From Pectobacterium sp. A5351 (GTDB lineage Bacteria; Pseudomonadota; Gammaproteobacteria; Enterobacterales; Enterobacteriaceae): a DNA stretch of 64,000 nucleotides. The position numbers were made by a program, and so were the translations under genes. The stretch covers positions 1,116,001 to 1,180,000 of the forward strand of contig NZ_CP116477.1 in assembly GCF_028335745.1 (NCBI RefSeq). Reading direction: 5' to 3'. Within the stretch, counting starts at the first letter, position 1; the number at the start of each line of letters is the position of its first letter. The notes under the pieces are model-generated. The model searched no databases, was not told the DNA's origin, and was given only the letters and a program-made list of their open reading frames with translations. Of this stretch, positions 17,871-30,020 are shown piece after piece.

Positions 17871-18181
17871 CCTGCTTAACCGAGCGTAAATGGCGCGCGG
17901 TGCGGAAACGTTGTCCACACGTAGATTGTCCACACGTTTGTGATTTTTCGACACGATGTTTACCACGTAATGACACTTTACTTCCTGCTTTCCTCTTGTT
18001 GTTCTGCTATTCCAAATAAAACCGTCATAATCAAGGGGAATGCACCGGACATGACTAGGTTTTCACGCCTCTCGCATGTAGAATGCTGCGATTCAGGTGG
18101 AATAACATCGCTGCTGTTTTCACCTATGCGCATGCCCATCGGCAAGAATTTCAGGAATATCAAGGTAGAAAAATTTTTATA
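17871..18181 (+). other. rseC-lepA intergenic region
   Basis: In these 311 bp I see no gene. A 12-bp direct repeat TTGTCCACACGT occurs at 17911-17922 and 17926-17937. A -10-like TAGAAT at 18079-18084 could belong to a lepA promoter, but no -35 box stands at a good distance. Confidence 0.5.
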
Positions 18182-19981
18182 ATGAAGCATATACGAAATT
18201 TCTCCATTATTGCCCATATCGACCACGGTAAATCAACGTTATCTGACCGCATTATCCAGATTTGCGGCGGTTTGACCGAGCGTGAAATGGCTGCGCAGGT
18301 TCTGGATTCCATGGATCTGGAACGTGAACGTGGAATAACGATTAAAGCGCAAAGCGTCACGCTGGATTATAAAGCGCAGGATGGCCAAACCTACCAGTTA
18401 AACTTCATTGATACCCCAGGGCACGTTGACTTCTCTTATGAAGTTTCCCGCTCGCTGGCTGCTTGCGAAGGCGCACTGCTTGTGGTTGATGCCGGGCAGG
18501 GAGTTGAAGCACAAACGCTGGCTAACTGCTATACCGCCTTGGATATGAATCTGGAAGTGGTGCCGGTTTTGAACAAAATCGACCTGCCTGCTGCTGATCC
18601 GGATCGTGTTGCTCAGGAAATTGAAGACATTGTCGGCATTGATGCTACTGACGCCGTGCGCTGTTCCGCGAAAACGGGGATTGGCGTGCCGGATGTTCTG
18701 GATCGTCTGGTGCGTGATATTCCTCCGCCGGAAGGTAGTCCGGATGAGCCGCTACAGGCGCTGATCATCGACTCCTGGTTTGATAACTACCTTGGCGTTG
18801 TGTCGCTGGTTCGTATCAAAAACGGCACGATGCGCAAAGGCGACAAAATTAAGGTGATGAGTACCGGTCAGGTTTATAACGCTGACCGTCTTGGTATTTT
18901 TACACCGAAGCAGATTGATCGCGATGTCTTGAACTGTGGCGAAGTAGGCTGGCTGGTGTGCGCTATCAAAGATATTTTGGGCGCTCCGGTAGGGGATACC
19001 CTGACGCTGGCTCGCCAACCGGCTGAAAAAGCGTTGCCGGGCTTCAAGAAAGTCAAACCGCAGGTCTATGCTGGCCTGTTCCCGATTAGCTCCGATGACT
19101 ATGAGTCGTTCCGCGATGCGCTGGGTAAACTAAGCCTCAATGATGCCTCTCTGTTCTATGAGCCAGAAAGTTCTACCGCGCTGGGCTTCGGCTTCCGCTG
19201 TGGCTTCCTGGGTCTGCTGCACATGGAAATCATTCAGGAACGTCTGGAACGTGAATACGATCTGGATCTGATCACCACGGCACCGACGGTAGTGTATGAA
19301 GTTGAGACGACGGCCAAAGAAACCGTTTATGTCGATAGTCCGTCCAAGCTGCCGCCGCTGAATAATATTCAGGAACTGCGCGAACCGATTGCCGAATGTC
19401 ACATGCTGCTGCCTCAGGAGTACTTGGGCAACGTGATTACGCTTTGTATCGAGAAGCGCGGCGTGCAGACGAACATGGTGTACCACGGCAATCAGGTTGC
19501 GTTGACCTATGAAATTCCGATGGCTGAAGTGGTGCTTGATTTCTTTGACCGCCTGAAATCAACGTCTCGTGGCTATGCATCGCTGGATTACAGCTTCAAA
19601 CGCTTCCAAACATCAGACATGGTGCGTGTTGATGTGTTGATCAACAACGAACGTGTGGATGCATTGGCGCTGATCACGCACCGCGATAATTCACAATATC
19701 GTGGCCGTGAACTGGTCGAAAAAATGAAAGATCTGATTCCGCGTCAGCAGTTTGATATCGCGATTCAGGCTGCGATTGGTAACCACATTATTGCGCGTTC
19801 TACGGTTAAGCAATTGCGTAAAAACGTACTGGCCAAGTGTTATGGTGGTGACGTCAGCCGTAAGAAGAAACTGTTGCAGAAACAGAAAGATGGTAAGAAA
19901 CGTATGAAGCAGGTCGGTAACGTCGAGCTGCCACAAGAAGCGTTTCTGGCAATTCTGCACGTCGGCAAAGACAGTAAATAA
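18182..19981 (+). CDS. lepA: elongation factor 4 (LepA)
   Basis: LepA is a ribosome-associated GTPase (599 residues, same as E. coli). The start was set at [20 protein letters not shown]; the frame is open further upstream, but the family begins here. GTPase motifs are AHIDHGKST (G1), DTPGH (G3) and NKIDLP (G4). The LepA-specific C-terminal domain ends in the basic segment [26 protein letters not shown]. It is followed after 16 bp by lepB in the same operon. Confidence 0.97.
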   Translation: MKHIRNFSIIAHIDHGKSTLSDRIIQICGGLTEREMAAQVLDSMDLERERGITIKAQSVTLDYKAQDGQTYQLNFIDTPGHVDFSYEVSRSLAACEGALLVVDAGQGVEAQTLANCYTALDMNLEVVPVLNKIDLPAADPDRVAQEIEDIVGIDATDAVRCSAKTGIGVPDVLDRLVRDIPPPEGSPDEPLQALIIDSWFDNYLGVVSLVRIKNGTMRKGDKIKVMSTGQVYNADRLGIFTPKQIDRDVLNCGEVGWLVCAIKDILGAPVGDTLTLARQPAEKALPGFKKVKPQVYAGLFPISSDDYESFRDALGKLSLNDASLFYEPESSTALGFGFRCGFLGLLHMEIIQERLEREYDLDLITTAPTVVYEVETTAKETVYVDSPSKLPPLNNIQELREPIAECHMLLPQEYLGNVITLCIEKRGVQTNMVYHGNQVALTYEIPMAEVVLDFFDRLKSTSRGYASLDYSFKRFQTSDMVRVDVLINNERVDALALITHRDNSQYRGRELVEKMKDLIPRQQFDIAIQAAIGNHIIARSTVKQLRKNVLAKCYGGDVSRKKKLLQKQKDGKKRMKQVGNVELPQEAFLAILHVGKDSK

Positions 19982-19997
19982 ATTCTGAGGAGTTGGC

Positions 19998-20963
19998 ATG
20001 GCCAATATGTTTGCCGTAATTCTGGCATTGGTGACGCTGGTCACGGGGATTGTCTGGTGTTTAGAGCGCTTTGTCTGGGCACCCGCTCGCCGGAAAAAGT
20101 TTGCCGCCATGAGTGGTGCCGATCTTCCTGATGGCGCAGTTTCAGCGAAAGTCATTCAACAACCTGGCTGGATTGAAACGATCGCGTCCGTATTCCCGGT
20201 CGTGGCGTTGGTATTGGTTGTGCGCTCCTTTATTTATGAGCCGTTTCAAATTCCATCTGGTTCGATGATGCCGACGCTGTTGATCGGTGATTTTATTCTG
20301 GTGGAAAAATTTGCCTATGGCATTAAAGAACCCTTCACGCAAAAAACGCTGATCGAAACGGGGCACCCGAAGCGTGGCGACGTGGTGGTGTTTAAATACC
20401 CGTCCGATCCTAAAGTGGACTTCATCAAACGTGTGGTGGGCGTACCGGGCGATCGCGTCAGTTATAACCCGATGACCAAGCAGGTGACAATTCGTCCATC
20501 CTGTCAGGGACAACAGGCGTGCGATACGGCGTTGGCGGTCACATACAGTAACGTACAGCCTAGCGATTTTGTTCAGACCTTTAACCAACCTGGATTGGAA
20601 TCGCGCAGCGGTTTTTATCAGGTTCCGGCTAATGACAATAGCGTGGATGGTGTCCGTATGGGCACGCGCAGAGAGTCACTGGGCAATGTAACGCATAATA
20701 TTCTTCTGGTGCCAGGCCAGCAGGATCAGCTCGGTGGTTATTACCAGCAATCGCAACAGCAGCTTGCAACATGGGAGGTTCCCGAAGGGTACTACTTCAT
20801 GATGGGTGATAACCGCGACAACAGTCTGGATAGCCGCTATTGGGGCTTTGTGCCGGAGAGAAATCTAGTCGGTAAAGCCACCGCGATCTGGATGAGCTTT
20901 GAGAAACAGGAAGGTGAATGGCCTACCGGTGTTCGTTTGAGTCGCATCGGTGCTATCCATTAA
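19998..20963 (+). CDS. lepB: signal peptidase I (leader peptidase)
   Basis: LepB cleaves signal peptides of exported proteins. The 321-residue protein has two N-terminal membrane segments (ANMFAVILALVTLVTGIVWCL and SVFPVVALVLVVRSFIY). The catalytic Ser stands in PSGSMMPTLLIGDFILVEKF (about residue 91), the catalytic Lys in KVDFIKRVVGVPGDRV (about 146), and the late box GDNRDNSLDSRYWGFVPE is intact. A good ribosome binding site (GAGG) precedes the ATG. Confidence 0.97.
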   Translation: MANMFAVILALVTLVTGIVWCLERFVWAPARRKKFAAMSGADLPDGAVSAKVIQQPGWIETIASVFPVVALVLVVRSFIYEPFQIPSGSMMPTLLIGDFILVEKFAYGIKEPFTQKTLIETGHPKRGDVVVFKYPSDPKVDFIKRVVGVPGDRVSYNPMTKQVTIRPSCQGQQACDTALAVTYSNVQPSDFVQTFNQPGLESRSGFYQVPANDNSVDGVRMGTRRESLGNVTHNILLVPGQQDQLGGYYQQSQQQLATWEVPEGYYFMMGDNRDNSLDSRYWGFVPERNLVGKATAIWMSFEKQEGEWPTGVRLSRIGAIH

Positions 20964-21088
20964 CCAAAGTAAGCATTCAGCAAAATAAGATACAGGCAGC
21001 ATTCTGCTGCTGTCCGTTGTAGAATATTTTTTGAAACGCTCTTTTTAAAAGAACATGCCCTAAATAATGCGAGTTGCAGAACAAAATG

Positions 21089-21164
21089 TGTCCGCTTTCA
21101 CAACGCTAACGGACAGGCAACGCGAAGTATGGTGGGCAGAAAGGCAGGCTCCCTTGCGGGAGCC
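21089..21164 (+). promoter_or_regulatory. hairpins in the rnc leader
   Basis: Two stems lie between lepB and rnc: TGTCCG with CGGACA (21089-21094 and 21110-21115), and the perfect 7-bp stem GGCTCCC-TTGC-GGGAGCC (21147-21164). In E. coli RNase III cleaves structures in the rnc leader to limit its own expression. Whether these are the equivalent sites is inference. No gene is seen in 20964-21254. Confidence 0.4.
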
Positions 21165-21251
21165 AATGCAAACGAAACAGTTTTGACCGCATTAGTAAGC
21201 AGGGCTGTTCCGTATGCTGCTGTTTTTGACGCATCGTTGATCTATTGGTAA

Positions 21252-22837
<1,586 letters not shown>

Positions 22838-22848
22838 GGTTCGCGCCG

Positions 22849-23586
22849 ATGGAAGGCTGGCAGCGCGCATTTGTCTTACATGGGCGACCTTATAGTGAAA
22901 CCAGCCTATTGCTGGATCTGTTTAGCGAAAGCGATGGCCGCGTTCGCGTGCTTGCCAAAGGCGCGCGAGCCCGTCGCTCTAGCCTAAAAGGCTGTTTACA
23001 GCCTTTCACTCCGCTGTTGGTGCGCTGGAGCGGCCGGGGAGACGTGAAAACGTTACGCAGCGCCGAGCCTGTTTCGCTTGCGCTACCACTGACTGGCACG
23101 ATGCTTTATAGCGGTTTATACGTTAACGAACTGCTGGCTCGCGTGCTGGAGCATGAAACCAACTACTCCGCTCTTTTCTTCGATTATCTCCACTGTTTAC
23201 AACATCTTGCTGCGCAGGATGCATCCCCCGAACCGGCATTAAGACGCTTTGAGTTAGCATTGTTGGGCTATCTGGGATACGGCGTTGATTTCCTACATTG
23301 TGCTGGTAGCGGTGAACCTGTGGCAGATACCATGACCTATCAATATCGAGAGGAACGGGGATTTATTGCCAGCCTGGTGGTCGATAATAAAAGCTTTACC
23401 GGGCACGAGTTACGTTCGCTGGCATCGCGTGAATTTCCTGACAGCGGTACACTGAAGGCGGCAAAGCGTTTCACTCGTATCGCGTTAAAGCCCTATCTGG
23501 GGGGAAAACCGCTGAAAAGTCGTGAACTGTTCCGCCAGTTTGTTCCTGCTGTTAATTTGTCCAAACCCACACCTTCTGATAAATAA
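22849..23586 (+). CDS. recO: DNA repair protein RecO
   Basis: RecO helps RecR load RecA on SSB-coated DNA. The 245-residue protein has the N-terminal OB fold ([42 protein letters not shown]) and the helical C-terminal part. The zinc-finger cysteines found in some RecO proteins are not present as a cluster, as in E. coli. It sits between era and pdxJ, the usual order. Confidence 0.96.
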   Translation: MEGWQRAFVLHGRPYSETSLLLDLFSESDGRVRVLAKGARARRSSLKGCLQPFTPLLVRWSGRGDVKTLRSAEPVSLALPLTGTMLYSGLYVNELLARVLEHETNYSALFFDYLHCLQHLAAQDASPEPALRRFELALLGYLGYGVDFLHCAGSGEPVADTMTYQYREERGFIASLVVDNKSFTGHELRSLASREFPDSGTLKAAKRFTRIALKPYLGGKPLKSRELFRQFVPAVNLSKPTPSDK

Positions 23587-23666
23587 TCCCGTCTCCTCTG
23601 TACCCTGACGCTGTGACATCGGTGTAAACTGCCACGTAACGTGCATGACTTTACCGAGGATTTATC

Positions 23667-24398
23667 ATGGCTGAATTGCTGCTTGGCGTTAACATCGATC
23701 ACATTGCAACACTGCGTAATGCGCGTGGAACGGCGTATCCCGATCCTGTTCAGGCAGCTTTTGTCGCTGAACAGGCGGGAGCGGACGGCATCACGGTGCA
23801 CTTACGTGAAGATCGTCGCCATATTACGGATCGTGATGTGCGGATCCTGAGAGAAACGCTCCAAACTCGCATGAACCTTGAAATGGCTGTCACGGAAGAA
23901 ATGCTGAACATTGCCTGTGAGGTAAAGCCGCATTTTTGCTGTCTGGTGCCGGAAAAACGCCAGGAAGTGACAACAGAAGGCGGGCTGGATGTGGCGGGGC
24001 AGCAGGACAAAATCAATAATGCGGTTGCCAGCCTTAGCCAGGCTAACATATTGGTTTCGCTCTTTATTGATGCGGATAAACGGCAAATTGATGCTGCCGT
24101 TGCCAGCGGTGCGCCTTATATTGAAATTCATACCGGGGCGTATGCCGATGCGCCAGATGATGAAGCGCGTCAACATGAATTCGAGCGCATTCGTGATGCG
24201 GCGACTTACGCTGCGGCGAAGGGGCTGAAAGTCAATGCCGGCCATGGTTTGACGTACCATAACGTTTTGCCGATTGCTGCGCTGCCGGAAATGCACGAAT
24301 TAAATATCGGACATGCCATTATCGGACGTGCGGTGATGAGCGGGTTGAAGGATGCCGTTGCTGAAATGAAGACGCTGATGCGGGAAGCGCGCCGCTGA
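23667..24398 (+). CDS. pdxJ: pyridoxine 5'-phosphate synthase PdxJ
   Basis: PdxJ condenses 1-deoxyxylulose 5-phosphate with aminoacetone phosphate in vitamin B6 synthesis. The 243-residue TIM barrel starts [27 protein letters not shown] and has [19 protein letters not shown], with the catalytic Glu in EMAVTEEM and His in NAGHGLTY. Its stop overlaps the acpS start (TGATG). Confidence 0.98.
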   Translation: MAELLLGVNIDHIATLRNARGTAYPDPVQAAFVAEQAGADGITVHLREDRRHITDRDVRILRETLQTRMNLEMAVTEEMLNIACEVKPHFCCLVPEKRQEVTTEGGLDVAGQQDKINNAVASLSQANILVSLFIDADKRQIDAAVASGAPYIEIHTGAYADAPDDEARQHEFERIRDAATYAAAKGLKVNAGHGLTYHNVLPIAALPEMHELNIGHAIIGRAVMSGLKDAVAEMKTLMREARR

Positions 24399-24778
24399 TG
24401 GCGATTCTTGGGATCGGAACGGATATTGTCGAAATCGCCCGTATTGAAGCGGTGATTGAACGTTCAGGCGAGCGATTAGCTCGCCGCGTTCTGACGGATG
24501 CTGAATGGGAACATTATCAACAGCATCAGCAACCTGTCCGTTTCCTTGCCAAGCGTTTTGCCGTGAAAGAGGCGGCGGCAAAAGCTTTCGGGACTGGAAT
24601 TCGCAACGGGCTCGCGTTTAACCAGTTTGAAGTTTTTAATGACGAACTGGGCAAACCCTGTTTGCGATTTTTTGCTAAAGCGGCAGAACTGGCTGAACAG
24701 ATGGGCGTCAGACACGTCCATGTGACGTTGGCTGACGAAAGACGCTATGCCTGTGCGACGGTGATTGTCGAAAGCTGA
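24398..24778 (+). CDS. acpS: holo-[acyl-carrier-protein] synthase AcpS
   Basis: AcpS transfers phosphopantetheine from CoA to apo-ACP. The 126-residue protein has the magnesium-binding motif [15 protein letters not shown] (Asp near residue 9) and [15 protein letters not shown] with the conserved Glu. It overlaps pdxJ by one base and is convergent with yfhL 18 bp away. Confidence 0.97.
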   Translation: MAILGIGTDIVEIARIEAVIERSGERLARRVLTDAEWEHYQQHQQPVRFLAKRFAVKEAAAKAFGTGIRNGLAFNQFEVFNDELGKPCLRFFAKAAELAEQMGVRHVHVTLADERRYACATVIVES

Positions 24779-24796
24779 CTGTCTGTAACCGGATGC

Positions 24797-25525
<729 letters not shown>

Positions 25526-26317
25526 ATGGCGGAACTCATAGTGCAGCAGGAAGGTCATTTTAATCAGGTTGGGGCAGAGTTTTTCCAACAGGGAAACGAG
25601 GAGGCATTAGGTGCTGATTACTGGCATCAATGTCAACGGCGGTATACTTTTCAACCCATTTACCGAACATCAGGTAAATTAATGGCTATTGAATTACTGA
25701 CTTCCGTTTTTTCTCCCACCCTGCCGCAAAAATTCATCTCTCCTGAAAAATACTTCGCAAATATTGATGTTGAAACCCGCCTGTTAATTATTGTAGAACA
25801 ACTGCAACTTTTATCTCAGTGGAGTTTTCGATTTACTCGCGACGATCTTTTTGCCTCCGTTAATATTGATGGTATGACGCTACTGGCGCTGCAAAATAAT
25901 CTTGAAGCCAAACGCCTGATCGCAGCAATGCCCTGGATTCGTTTTGAAATGGTCGAAAATCAGGGAGGGTTGCCAAAAGAAATATTAACCAGGCTCCCTG
26001 AAGCACAAACACTGTGGCTGGATGATTTTGGCTGCGGTATGGCTAATTTTTCATCACTGATGTTGGCTCAGTATGATTGCATTAAAGTGGCGCGTGAACT
26101 CTTTATACTCTTGCAACAAAGTGGTGAAGGGCGAATTGTGTTTCCTGCGCTGATCGCTTTGCTGTCGCGTTTTTGCAATTATGTCGTGATTGAGGGGATC
26201 GAAACCAAGGAGGAGTGGGCAATTGTTCAGGCATCGCATGCTTATGCAGCCCAAGGGTACTACCTCTCGCGTCCCCAGCCATTTGAGAATTTTGAGGCGC
26301 TGAAACTCGATTTATAG
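25526..26317 (+). CDS. pdeH: c-di-GMP phosphodiesterase PdeH-like (YhjH), EAL domain
   Basis: This is a single-domain EAL protein of 263 residues, closely resembling E. coli PdeH: the QCQRRYTFQPIYRTSGKLMAIELLT region, LFASVNIDG, LWLDDFGCGMANFSSL and IEGIETKEEW all have direct counterparts there. The EAL triplet reads ELL (Glu56), as in PdeH, which is active. PdeH hydrolyses c-di-GMP and promotes motility. Here it stands before a diguanylate cyclase and a type I secreted adhesin, so it should reduce adhesin display. An EAL gene in this position at the P. atrosepticum adhesin locus was reported to lower c-di-GMP and adhesin levels. No good ribosome binding site precedes the ATG. Confidence 0.88.
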   Translation: MAELIVQQEGHFNQVGAEFFQQGNEEALGADYWHQCQRRYTFQPIYRTSGKLMAIELLTSVFSPTLPQKFISPEKYFANIDVETRLLIIVEQLQLLSQWSFRFTRDDLFASVNIDGMTLLALQNNLEAKRLIAAMPWIRFEMVENQGGLPKEILTRLPEAQTLWLDDFGCGMANFSSLMLAQYDCIKVARELFILLQQSGEGRIVFPALIALLSRFCNYVVIEGIETKEEWAIVQASHAYAAQGYYLSRPQPFENFEALKLDL

Positions 26318-27100
26318 GTGTAACCTTTTGTTTAAGCTATCACTTTTTGTATTAACGTACTGCTATGTGTTCTTCCATTCTTCTCCGCGATATTCATCCA
26401 TTATATTTCCTAATACTTCATTCCCGTACAAAATATCGCCTATTTAGGCGATCAGCATTCTGATCTGGTTATCAACGTTTAATGCTGTATTATTATTTTT
26501 TTTGTTATTTAATTCTTATTTGATTTGTTATTTAGGTTTTTAATTCTAAATAAATGATAAGAAGAGGGACTGATAATTTTGCATCAAATTATGACATGTA
26601 TAATCAAGCGTTTATGTTAATGATTTTATTTTTTCTTTTAATTATTTGATTTTTAACGGTAAAAAAATATAATGTTTACTGTTAACGATCAAAAATCATT
26701 TTGTGATAGATTTTGCTGATTAAAACAATGATACTTATTGGTATAATTGATTTGCTTACAAAAAATTGATGTTCAGAATATATCGTCATGTACCTTTAGG
26801 GATATTTTTTTATTCCATTAGAGAAACTTATAACCCGAAAAATTATTGCTATTAATTTAAGATATTTTTTTGAATTTATTGTTTTTATCTGCGCACAGCC
26901 AATGCGAGGGCTTTATGCTGACGTTGCTATGTTTCTAAATACTCCGGCTTCATGGAGCGTTTTTTCTTTCATCCTTTCTGCTCTCCGGAAATGCAGCAGC
27001 CCCGAAAATCGGCGGGGTAGGGGGTCGTTACCGGGATTTTTCGTCATCAGCGTTGTGATTTGTACGATCAGGACCACTCGGGCCTGAGGAGAGTGTTATT
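26318..27100. other. AT-rich intergenic region before the diguanylate cyclase
   Basis: These 783 bp are strongly AT-rich with no ORF I can support; a 61-codon frame at 26902-27087 has no recognisable features. The size suggests a long regulatory region or untranslated leader for the downstream cyclase. The last bases (GAGGAGAG near 27087-27094) are its ribosome binding site. Confidence 0.5.
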
Positions 27101-28615
27101 GTGTATGAAATTATAATAACCATGCTATTGCTACTGTTATTTTTTTCTTCTGTAAAAAATAGAAAAATTAAACAAAAGTTTAAAGCTGAGCAGAAAAAAA
27201 AAGATTTTCTCAACATGACTTTCTTTGCGATGGAATATAGTCCTGCTTCAATTATGATCGCAGATGAAAATTGTGAAATTATTTACGTTAATCGTCAATT
27301 TATTACTATGTCAGGTTATATGCCGGATGAGGTTATTGGCAAAAAAACGAATATATTAAAATCCGGTATGACTAACGCTAGTGTCTATGAAGATCTGTGG
27401 TCTACCATAAATAAAGGTAATGTTTGGACTGGTGAGTTCGTCAACCGACGTAAAGATGGACAACTGTATTGGGAAAAAGCCAATATCGTTAAAATATATA
27501 ATAAAGCGAGTAACACAACTCAGTATGTCGGCATTAAGTTAGATATCACGGAACGAAAATCGCAGGAACATCATGATAATTCATACAATCGTGCATTAGA
27601 GTTGTTATCAAGCGGTGCACCGCTGAAAGATATTCTGGATGCGATTATTTTCAGCGTTGAGGAAAAAAACCCAGGTCGTATCGTTTGCTCTGTTCTGCTG
27701 GTTGATAAAGACAAGAAATGTCTGACGCTGGGCTCGGCACCGAGCCTGCCTGGCTTTTATAAAAATGCTATTCACAATGTGAAAATTGCCGATGGCGTGG
27801 CTTCTTTTGGTACCGCTGCCTATACCGGAAAGCGCGTCATTGCTGACGACATTTCTGTCCATCCGCATTGGTCGTTATATAAAGGGCTAGCATTATATGC
27901 CGGGCTACGTTCCTGCTGGTCTGAACCTATCATCGGTCAGAACAAAGAAATATTAGGTGTTTTAAGCGTTTACCATCGTAAAGTATATGTGCCAACCGAA
28001 GAGGAAATATTTTCTATTGAGAAATCGGCACAGCTTATTGCGATCGCTATAGAGCGGTATCATGCCATTGATATGCTGCGGCGTAGTGAGGAACACTATC
28101 GTCAACTGGCGCATTATGACTCATTAACGTCATTGGCTAATGGCCTGACGTTTGCCGAACAAATGGAACAGGCGATTTTGTTATCCAAACAAACGGGCAG
28201 GAAAATCGCGCTGATGTTCCTGGATCTCGATAAATTTAAACAGATAAATGATTCGTTCGGACACGCTGTTGGCGATTTGTTACTGAAAGAAGCGGCGGCA
28301 CGTATGCGTGGTGCGGTTCGTGATTCGGATACGGTATATCGCCGTAGCGGTGATGAATTTATTATTCTGCTTCAAGGAATTAAGGAAATTGACAACACAC
28401 TTTATGTTGCAGATAAAATCCATAACGCGTTGAATAAGCCTTTCGAGATCGATGAGAAAACCCTGGATATATCATGCAGTATCGGTATTGCGTTGTATCC
28501 GGAACACGGTACTGACTCTCTGACATTGGCAATTAATGCTGATTCTGCCATGTATCAGGCTAAAGCCATGGGGCGAAGTCAAACTCAGGTTTATCACAAT
28601 ATGAACGATCATTGA
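27101..28615 (+). CDS. PAS-GAF-GGDEF diguanylate cyclase with SGDEF active site
   Basis: This 504-residue protein starts at GTG behind a strong ribosome binding site. It has one N-terminal membrane segment (residues 3-17), a PAS domain (about 40-155, ending in the PAC motif YVGIKLDITERK), a GAF domain (about 165-315) and a GGDEF domain (about 335-500: LMFLDLDKFKQINDSFGHAVGD). The active-site loop reads SGDEF (416-420) instead of GGDEF. An allosteric I-site RDSD (407-410) stands five residues before it. The orthologous gene at the P. atrosepticum adhesin locus was reported (Perez-Mendoza and colleagues, 2011) as an active cyclase with this SGDEF motif. It should raise c-di-GMP and favour adhesin retention. 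Confidence 0.9.
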   Translation: MYEIIITMLLLLLFFSSVKNRKIKQKFKAEQKKKDFLNMTFFAMEYSPASIMIADENCEIIYVNRQFITMSGYMPDEVIGKKTNILKSGMTNASVYEDLWSTINKGNVWTGEFVNRRKDGQLYWEKANIVKIYNKASNTTQYVGIKLDITERKSQEHHDNSYNRALELLSSGAPLKDILDAIIFSVEEKNPGRIVCSVLLVDKDKKCLTLGSAPSLPGFYKNAIHNVKIADGVASFGTAAYTGKRVIADDISVHPHWSLYKGLALYAGLRSCWSEPIIGQNKEILGVLSVYHRKVYVPTEEEIFSIEKSAQLIAIAIERYHAIDMLRRSEEHYRQLAHYDSLTSLANGLTFAEQMEQAILLSKQTGRKIALMFLDLDKFKQINDSFGHAVGDLLLKEAAARMRGAVRDSDTVYRRSGDEFIILLQGIKEIDNTLYVADKIHNALNKPFEIDEKTLDISCSIGIALYPEHGTDSLTLAINADSAMYQAKAMGRSQTQVYHNMNDH

Positions 28616-28627
28616 TGGAATGAGTAT

Positions 28628-28656
28628 AAAAAAGGCGCCCTGTTGAGCACCTTTTT
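28628..28656. terminator. bidirectional terminator between the cyclase and the T1SS operon
   Basis: AAAAAGG-C-GC and GC-A-CCTTTTT form a stem with one mismatch around an 8-nt loop; the A and T runs give a T tract on either strand. It separates the convergent cyclase and lapC-like genes. Confidence 0.65.
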
Positions 28657-28658
28657 CA

Positions 28659-30020
28659 TTATCTTTCCCGTAGTGCTTCTGCTTTTGCTCGAATAATTGG
28701 TTTTAACAAATAGCTGAGGATCGTTTTCTTTCCCGTTATTATATCAACGGAAGCCACCATACCTGGAATGATAAGAAGTGGTTTATCGGCTGAACCTAAA
28801 TAGTTCTTATCAGTCCGTAATCGAATAATATAAAAGCTGTTCCCTTCTTTATCAGTTACAGTGTCCGGGCTGATTTGTTCCAACTGGCCTTTCAAACCAC
28901 CATAGATGGTGTAGTCGTAGGCCGTTAATTTTATTACAGCATCCTGACCTGGGTGTAAAAACGCAATATCCTGTGGACGAATCCTGGCTTCGACCAACAG
29001 GTTGTCGTCCAGTGGAACAATTTCCACCAGGTCGCTACCCGGTTGAATCACTCCGCCGATAGTATTCACCAAAACCTGCTGCACGATACCGCGAACGGGG
29101 GAGGCGACCAACGTTCGGTTTACCCGGTCTTCGAGTGCTTTGCCCGTGGCTTCAATTTTATTCAGGTTGGTTTGTGCTTCACTAAGCTGAGATAACGCCT
29201 CGCTTTTATAACGACTGCGCGTTTCCTCTATTTTATTCTCGCTCTCTTTAATCGCAGACTCTGCACGAGGAATCGAGAGTTTGATCGAATCAAGCTGGCC
29301 CCGGATTTCGACCTCTGCGCGTCGCAGACGTAACACTTCTACTTTAGAAATGGCACCTTCCGCAATCAGCGGTTCTGACATGTTAATTTCTTGCTGGAGC
29401 AGGCTCAAACTATTGCGGAACTGAATTTCCTTGGCAGAGAAATCTCTCAATTCTTGGCGACGCTGGATCAATTGCTCTTCCAGACCGGACACCTCATTGT
29501 GGAGCTGCTGGCGGCGGCTGTTATAAAGCTCTTTTTCTCCTGCCGCGATTTTGGGCGCTTGCGTCGTAATTTCTTCCGAAAGCACGAGCTCCCTATCGTT
29601 GATTTCGGCGTTCAGACGTTCAATGCGCGAGAGCAGTGCAAACCGGTCGGCCTCGGTTTCTCCGACGTTAGAAGCAAATCGTGTATCATCAAGGCGCAGC
29701 AAAGGATCGCCCGCATTGACGACCTGGCCTTCATGAATGAACACTTTTGTGACGATACCACCTTCCAGGTTTTGGACTTTTTGCAATCGGGAAGAGGGGA
29801 TGGCTTTACCGTCACCCCGGGTGACTTCATCAATATCTGCCAGCCCGGCCCACAGGATGAAAAACAAGAAAAAAGCGCCGATAGCCCATAACGTAAAGCG
29901 AATAGAACGTGGCGAATCCTCAGCCATTGCCCGGCTCACTTCAGGCATCGTTTGCAGACTTTCTTCATCTCCGCCAACAAAATAGCATTTGATTTGTTTG
30001 AGATATTTACCGAGACGCAT
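28659..30020 (-). CDS. type I secretion membrane-fusion protein (HlyD/LapC-like)
   Basis: This 453-residue periplasmic adaptor links the inner-membrane ABC transporter to the outer-membrane channel. It has a single N-terminal membrane segment (about residues 40-60, RFTLWAIGAFFLFFILWAGL). A lipoyl/barrel half-motif (LQKVQNLEGGIVTKVFIHEGQVV), a long coiled coil and the second half (VASPVRGIVQQVLVNTIGGVIQPG) follow, typical of HlyD/LapC. Its start overlaps the end of the ABC transporter gene by 14 bp. Third gene of the leftward TolC-ABC-HlyD operon. Confidence 0.93.
   Translation of the reverse strand: MRLGKYLKQIKCYFVGGDEESLQTMPEVSRAMAEDSPRSIRFTLWAIGAFFLFFILWAGLADIDEVTRGDGKAIPSSRLQKVQNLEGGIVTKVFIHEGQVVNAGDPLLRLDDTRFASNVGETEADRFALLSRIERLNAEINDRELVLSEEITTQAPKIAAGEKELYNSRRQQLHNEVSGLEEQLIQRRQELRDFSAKEIQFRNSLSLLQQEINMSEPLIAEGAISKVEVLRLRRAEVEIRGQLDSIKLSIPRAESAIKESENKIEETRSRYKSEALSQLSEAQTNLNKIEATGKALEDRVNRTLVASPVRGIVQQVLVNTIGGVIQPGSDLVEIVPLDDNLLVEARIRPQDIAFLHPGQDAVIKLTAYDYTIYGGLKGQLEQISPDTVTDKEGNSFYIIRLRTDKNYLGSADKPLLIIPGMVASVDIITGKKTILSYLLKPIIRAKAEALRER

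Noticed and set aside
26902..27087. 61-codon ORF before the diguanylate cyclase.
   Set aside because: No ribosome binding site, no recognisable features, in an AT-rich leader; likely chance.
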